Of a stretch of 36,798 bases of DNA, positions 32,687 to 36,798 are shown piece by piece. This DNA comes from Rhodobacteraceae bacterium WD3A24 (lineage in GTDB: Bacteria; Pseudomonadota; Alphaproteobacteria; Rhodobacterales; Rhodobacteraceae): assembly GCA_002967695.1 (NCBI GenBank), contig PUHN01000038.1, forward strand, positions 1-36,798, written 5' to 3'. The notes under the pieces are model-generated. The model worked only from the letters and a program-made list of their open reading frames with translations, was not told where the DNA came from and made no database searches. The stretch's first letter is position 1. Each line of letters begins with the position of its first letter. A program made the position numbers and the translations under genes.

Positions 32687-34492
32687 ATGGCAGCTTACGA
32701 ATACGAAACGCACGAATACGACGTGGTGGTCGTGGGCGCGGGCGGCTCGGGCCTGCGCGCCACGCTGGGCATGGCCGAGCAGGGCCTGCGCACGGCCTGC
32801 ATCACCAAGGTGTTCCCGACGCGCAGCCACACGGTCGCCGCGCAGGGGGGCATCGCCGCCTCGCTGTCCAACATGGGCCCCGACCACTGGCAGTGGCACA
32901 TGTACGACACCGTCAAGGGCTCGGACTGGCTGGGCGACACCGACGCGATGGAATACCTCGCGCGCGAGGCGCCCAAGGCCGTCTATGAGCTCGAACATTA
33001 CGGGGTGCCGTTTTCGCGCACCGAGGAAGGCCGGATTTACCAGCGCCCCTTCGGCGGCCACACGACGAAATTCGGCGAGGGCCCGCCGGTGCAGCGCACC
33101 TGCGCGGCCGCCGACCGGACGGGCCACGCGATCCTGCATACGCTCTACGGCCAGAGCCTCAAGCAGCAGGCGGAGTTCTATATCGAGTATTTCGCGATCG
33201 ACCTGATCATGTCCGAGGACGGGCAGTGCCAGGGGGTCGTCGCGTGGAACCTCGACGACGGAACGATGCATGTGTTTTCCGCCAAGATGGTGGTGCTGGC
33301 GACCGGCGGCTACGGGCGCGCCTATTTCAGCGCGACCTCGGCGCATACCTGCACCGGCGACGGCAACGGCATGGTTGCCCGCGCCGGGCTGGCCCTGCAG
33401 GACATGGAATTCGTGCAGTTCCATCCCACCGGGATCTATGGCGCCGGCACGCTCATCACCGAGGGCGCGCGCGGCGAGGGCGGCTATCTGACCAACTCGG
33501 AGGGCGAGCGGTTCATGGAGCGCTACGCCCCCACCTACAAGGATCTGGCCAGCCGTGACGTGGTCAGCCGTTGCATGACGATGGAAATCCGCGAGGGCCG
33601 CGGCGTCGGCCCCAACAAGGATCACATCTATCTCCATCTCAACCATCTGCCCAAGGAGACGCTGGATCTGCGCCTGCCCGGCATCTCCGAGTCCGCGCGC
33701 ATCTTTGCCGGCGTCGATGTCACCAAGGATCCGATTCCCGTCCTGCCCACGGTGCACTACAACATGGGCGGCATCCCCACGAATTACTGGGGCGAGGTGC
33801 TCGACCCCGCCGAGGGTGACCCCGACCGGGTGGCGCCCGGCCTCATGGCGGTGGGCGAGGCATCCTGCGCCAGTGTCCACGGCGCCAACCGGCTGGGCTC
33901 GAACAGCCTGATCGACCTTGTCGTCTTCGGCCGCGCCGCCGCGATCCGCGCCGCCGAGGTGGTCGACGCGCAAGCGCCCAACCCGGAGCCGAACAAGGCC
34001 GCGATCGACAAGGCGCTCGACCGCTTCGACGCCTTTCGCCACGCCGATGGCGGCACGTCCACGGCCGAGCTGCGGCTGGAGATGCAAAAGACCATGCAGG
34101 AGAACGCCGCGGTCTTCCGCACCGAGGAGGTTCTCGCGGAAGGCGTCGAGAAGATGGATGCGATCGCCGCCAAGATGGACGACATCAAGGTCACCGACCG
34201 ATCGCTGATCTGGAACTCCGATCTGATGGAGACGCTCGAACTCGACAACCTGATGCCCAACGCGCTGTGTACCATCAATGGCGCGCTCGCGCGCAAGGAA
34301 AGCCGTGGCGCCCATGCGCGAGAGGATTACGCCGACCGCGACGACGAGACGTGGCGCAAGCACACCCTCGCGCGTATCGAGGGTCGGAGTCTTCGCCTCG
34401 ATTACCGCCCGGTTCACACCGAGCCCCTGCTGCGGCAGGAGGAGGGCGGCATCGACCTCGCACAGATCGCGCCCAAGGCGAGAGTTTACTGA
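32687..34492 (+). CDS. sdhA: succinate dehydrogenase flavoprotein subunit
   Basis: The 601-residue subunit has the FAD-binding [11 protein letters not shown] (15-25), the covalent-FAD His 48 in SHTVAAQGG, the active-site stretch [23 protein letters not shown], and a second FAD segment with [14 protein letters not shown]. It oxidises succinate to fumarate. The C-terminus has [11 protein letters not shown]. It is full length. Confidence 0.97.
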   Translation: MAAYEYETHEYDVVVVGAGGSGLRATLGMAEQGLRTACITKVFPTRSHTVAAQGGIAASLSNMGPDHWQWHMYDTVKGSDWLGDTDAMEYLAREAPKAVYELEHYGVPFSRTEEGRIYQRPFGGHTTKFGEGPPVQRTCAAADRTGHAILHTLYGQSLKQQAEFYIEYFAIDLIMSEDGQCQGVVAWNLDDGTMHVFSAKMVVLATGGYGRAYFSATSAHTCTGDGNGMVARAGLALQDMEFVQFHPTGIYGAGTLITEGARGEGGYLTNSEGERFMERYAPTYKDLASRDVVSRCMTMEIREGRGVGPNKDHIYLHLNHLPKETLDLRLPGISESARIFAGVDVTKDPIPVLPTVHYNMGGIPTNYWGEVLDPAEGDPDRVAPGLMAVGEASCASVHGANRLGSNSLIDLVVFGRAAAIRAAEVVDAQAPNPEPNKAAIDKALDRFDAFRHADGGTSTAELRLEMQKTMQENAAVFRTEEVLAEGVEKMDAIAAKMDDIKVTDRSLIWNSDLMETLELDNLMPNALCTINGALARKESRGAHAREDYADRDDETWRKHTLARIEGRSLRLDYRPVHTEPLLRQEEGGIDLAQIAPKARVY

Positions 34493-34546
34493 GCCGATGC
34501 GCCGGCCCGTGGCAGTTCCGTCGGCGCGCCGGACCCCGGAGGCGGC

Positions 34547-35311
34547 ATGATCGTCGCCAACCTCGCGAGCTTTCCGCCGCGCGAGGCGCAGTTGCGCGGA
34601 GCCGTGGCCGCGCTGGCCCCGCAGGTCGATCGGCTCAACGTGGTGCTCAACGAATACGCGGCCGTGCCCGCCTGGCTGGGCGACCATCCGCAGGCCGCGC
34701 CGCTGATACCCGAAGTCGACACCAAGGACACCGGCAAATTCCTGCCGCGCGCCGACAATGATGCCATCGTGCTGACGGTCGATGACGACATCACCTACCC
34801 GCCCGACTATGTCGCGCGCACGGTCGATGCCTTCCAGGCGCTTCAAAGCGATACGGTGGTGGGCGGCTATCACGGTTCGATCTACCGGCCCGCGCGCTTC
34901 CTGCCGAGCCCGCGCCTGCGGCGCATCCTGCGGTTTCGTCCTGATTACATCGTCTCCAGCCGCCGCGTGCTGCATTTCGAGGAGGCGCTCGATACGCCCA
35001 TGATCGTCGATCAGCTCGGCACGGGCGTGATGGTGATGCGTGGCGCCGACATGCCGCCCTTCGCCCGGATGCGCGATGCCCGGCGCTTTGCCGACATCCG
35101 CATGGCGCGCTGGTGCCACGAACACGGCCTGACCATGGTCTGCCTGCCGCGGCCGGGGGGCTGGCTGCGCCCGGTTGAAGTGGCCGGGTCGATCCATGAG
35201 GACTTCACCCGGCACAACCACGACCACCTCGCGCGCGAGATCGAGCGTTTCGCCTTCAAGACCCCCGCATGCGGGCAGCCCTTCACGCCGGCCCGCGCCC
35301 GGACTACCTGA
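34547..35311 (+). CDS. GT2-like glycosyltransferase domain protein inserted between sdhA and sdhB
   Basis: The 254-residue protein starts MIVANLASFPPREAQLRGAVAALAPQVDRLNVVLNE behind GGAGG. It has the acidic nucleotide-sugar motif in IVLTVDDDITYPPDYV (D79-D81) of GT-A enzymes, and HGSIYRP and HHFE-like segments downstream; the rest is not classifiable. There is no signal peptide or membrane helix. It lies 54 bases after sdhA and 51 before sdhB, same strand, so it is transcribed with the sdh operon. Any link to succinate oxidation is unclear. Confidence 0.65.
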   Translation: MIVANLASFPPREAQLRGAVAALAPQVDRLNVVLNEYAAVPAWLGDHPQAAPLIPEVDTKDTGKFLPRADNDAIVLTVDDDITYPPDYVARTVDAFQALQSDTVVGGYHGSIYRPARFLPSPRLRRILRFRPDYIVSSRRVLHFEEALDTPMIVDQLGTGVMVMRGADMPPFARMRDARRFADIRMARWCHEHGLTMVCLPRPGGWLRPVEVAGSIHEDFTRHNHDHLAREIERFAFKTPACGQPFTPARARTT

Positions 35312-35362
35312 CCGGGCGGGCCGCGCCGCCCGCCCCGAGCGCAATCGGAAAGGACGCAAGTC

Positions 35363-36142
35363 ATGGTTCAACTGACGCTTCCCAAGAACTCCAAGATACG
35401 CACGGGCAAGACATGGCCCAGGCCCGACGGCGCGACCAACCTGCGCAAGTTCCGCGTCTATCGCTGGAACCCCGACGACAGCGAGAACCCGCGCGTGGAC
35501 ACCTATTTCGTGGACATGGACAGCTGCGGGCCGATGGTTCTGGACGCGCTGATCAAGATCAAGAACGAGATCGACCCGACGCTGACCTTCCGCCGCTCCT
35601 GCCGGGAGGGCATCTGCGGCTCCTGCGCGATGAATATCGCCGGGGAGAACACGCTGGCCTGCATTCGCGGGATGGACGAGATCAACGGTGACGTGAACAT
35701 CTATCCCCTCCCGCATATGCCGGTGGTCAAGGATCTGATCCCCGATCTTACCCATTTCTATGCCCAGCACGCCTCGGTCATGCCGTGGCTCGAAACCCGG
35801 ACGAACACGCCGCAGAAAGAGTGGCGCCAGTCGATCGAGGATCGCGAGAAGCTCGACGGCCTCTATGAGTGCGTGATGTGTGCCTGCTGCTCGACCGCGT
35901 GCCCCTCCTACTGGTGGAACGGCGACAAGTATCTCGGCCCGGCCGCGCTGCTGCACGCCTATCGCTGGATCATCGACTCGCGCGACGAGGCCACGGGCGA
36001 GCGGCTCGACGACCTCGAGGACCCGTTCAAGCTGTATCGCTGCCACACCATCATGAACTGCGCCAAGACCTGCCCCAAGGGGCTGAACCCCGCCAAGGCG
36101 ATCTCGGAGATCAAGCATATGATGGTGGAGCGCGCAGTGTGA
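35363..36142 (+). CDS. sdhB: succinate dehydrogenase iron-sulfur subunit
   Basis: The 259-residue subunit has all three cluster sites. The 2Fe-2S site is CREGICGSC with C80, C85, C88 and C100. The 4Fe-4S site is C170, C173, C176 (ECVMCACC) with C237. The 3Fe-4S site is C180, C227 and C233. It carries electrons from SdhA to the quinone. An in-frame start behind GAAAGGACG gives the normal length. Confidence 0.97.
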   Translation: MVQLTLPKNSKIRTGKTWPRPDGATNLRKFRVYRWNPDDSENPRVDTYFVDMDSCGPMVLDALIKIKNEIDPTLTFRRSCREGICGSCAMNIAGENTLACIRGMDEINGDVNIYPLPHMPVVKDLIPDLTHFYAQHASVMPWLETRTNTPQKEWRQSIEDREKLDGLYECVMCACCSTACPSYWWNGDKYLGPAALLHAYRWIIDSRDEATGERLDDLEDPFKLYRCHTIMNCAKTCPKGLNPAKAISEIKHMMVERAV

Positions 36143-36171
36143 CGGGGCGCTGATCAGCCCGGCGTGACGGT

Positions 36172-36681
36172 ATGGAGCACCAACCCCCGCCACCATTGCG
36201 CGATGAGGAGGCCGTCAGTGCAACGGCCGCCGCGCGGGAGTGGCTCGACGGGGCGTGGGCGCGTCTGACGGACGCGCTGCCCGACCGGACGCAGGTGGAA
36301 GGATGGGCGACCGATGCGCGGGCGGCGGTGGAGCCGTATCTGGCCGAGGGCGCCCGTGTGGCCGAAAACCTCGGCGCGCATACGCTCGAACAGTGGCAGT
36401 CGGTCTTCGGCGAGTCGCCGCTGGCCGAGGCGGTTCTGACCAGCGCGAATTTCTGGCTCCTGCTCGCCGTCGCCGGGCTCCTTTTGCTCGGGCGGATGCT
36501 GGCAGCGGCCGTCTGGCGGGGCCGGCGCCACAATGACTGCCGCTGGCGGCGCGAGCGGTTTCGGCCGGGCGACGGGCGTCGCACACGCTGGGTCTGCACC
36601 GATTGCGGCGCGGAAGGCGTCTCGCGTGACGGACGGCCTCCGGTGACTTGCCGGCGGCCGTTGCGCGCAGGCGCCGTCTGA
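36172..36681 (+). CDS. hypothetical membrane protein with zinc-ribbon-like tail
   Basis: The 169-residue protein has an amphipathic N-terminal half, one membrane helix (NFWLLLAVAGLLLLGRML, about 92-109) and a basic C-terminal domain with CRWRRERF, RWVCTDCGAEG and a final PVTCRRP. The spaced Cys (one, then C-x2-C, then one) resemble a small zinc ribbon. It lies 29 bases after sdhB and may be the last gene of the operon. No family was recognised. Confidence 0.6.
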   Translation: MEHQPPPPLRDEEAVSATAAAREWLDGAWARLTDALPDRTQVEGWATDARAAVEPYLAEGARVAENLGAHTLEQWQSVFGESPLAEAVLTSANFWLLLAVAGLLLLGRMLAAAVWRGRRHNDCRWRRERFRPGDGRRTRWVCTDCGAEGVSRDGRPPVTCRRPLRAGAV

Positions 36682-36798
36682 GACACCATCCGCGTTAAGT
36701 CATTGCTATTGCGACACTTTTAATTCCAAACGCGGGCAGATGGTGGGGGCAAAGTGCGGCACTTTTCAAAACGGCCTGCCGCGAATTCTTGATCGCAT

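Noticed and set aside
32177-36196. 1339-codon open frame on the minus strand across sdhD, sdhA and sdhB
   Set aside because: It is antisense to well-identified genes. Long antisense frames are common in high-GC DNA with this codon bias, and the translation is Arg/Gly/Ala/Asp-rich without motifs.
36682-36798. Repeated CACTTTT motifs (GCGACACTTTT and GCGGCACTTTT) at the window end
   Set aside because: Short and imperfect; likely part of the upstream region of a gene beyond the window, which cannot be judged here.

Overview
The window is high-GC DNA from an alphaproteobacterium, most likely a member of the Rhodobacteraceae (Roseobacter/Rhodobacter group). The case rests on the split F0 ATP synthase operon atpI-atpB-atpE-atpF'-atpF, the linkage of ethylmalonyl-CoA pathway genes (malyl-CoA thioesterase, mesaconyl-CoA hydratase) to sdhCDAB, and the moxR-DUF58-DUF4159 cluster. 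No rRNA, tRNA, CRISPR array or intact prophage was seen.

Layout. Positions 1-350 hold the 5' end of an IS110-type transposase abutting the 3' remnant of an IS5-family transposase. Positions 499-4660 are an accessory island: a membrane protein and a small winged-helix regulator on the minus strand, then a plus-strand set of lipoprotein, secreted Asn/Ser/Thr-rich protein, CsgG/HfaB-like outer-membrane lipoprotein and a second secreted Gly/Ser/Thr-rich protein, closed by a strong terminator. It looks like a small curli- or holdfast-anchor-like export system. Positions 4661-5984 are largely non-coding, with an IS256-family transposase fragment and another decayed gene. The rest is mostly core genome: metY-like O-acetylhomoserine sulfhydrylase (minus); a decayed stretch; a four-gene minus operon moxR, DUF58, BatA/DUF4159 protein and VWA-like membrane protein; DUF1285 and DUF2798 genes (plus); a universal stress protein and polA (minus); a zinc-finger protein (minus) divergent from an ABC transporter ATPase (plus); a GT14 glycosyltransferase coupled to a HIT protein (minus), divergent from a sulfotransferase (plus); nth (minus) divergent from an AraC-HTH/O6-alkylguanine transferase fusion (plus); an OmpA-family lipoprotein (plus) with a terminator; the F0 operon (minus); and an ArsR-type regulator with a perfect operator.

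The final ~7.6 kb are one plus-strand metabolic block: mcl2-like malyl-CoA thioesterase, NnrU-family membrane protein, DUF1737 protein, mesaconyl-CoA hydratase, then sdhC, sdhD, sdhA, a GT2-like protein, sdhB and a small membrane protein with a zinc-ribbon-like tail. Mesaconyl-CoA hydratase and malyl-CoA thioesterase act late in the ethylmalonyl-CoA pathway, whose products (glyoxylate, malate, succinyl-CoA) feed the C4 pool oxidised through complex II, so the linkage makes metabolic sense.

The most unusual parts are the CsgG/HfaB-like island between insertion-sequence remnants, the glycosyltransferase inside the sdh operon, the GT14/sulfotransferase pair, and two clear operator-like palindromic sites (28574-28597 and 31729-31757). 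All assignments come from reading the translated sequence against remembered family features; no database search was run.
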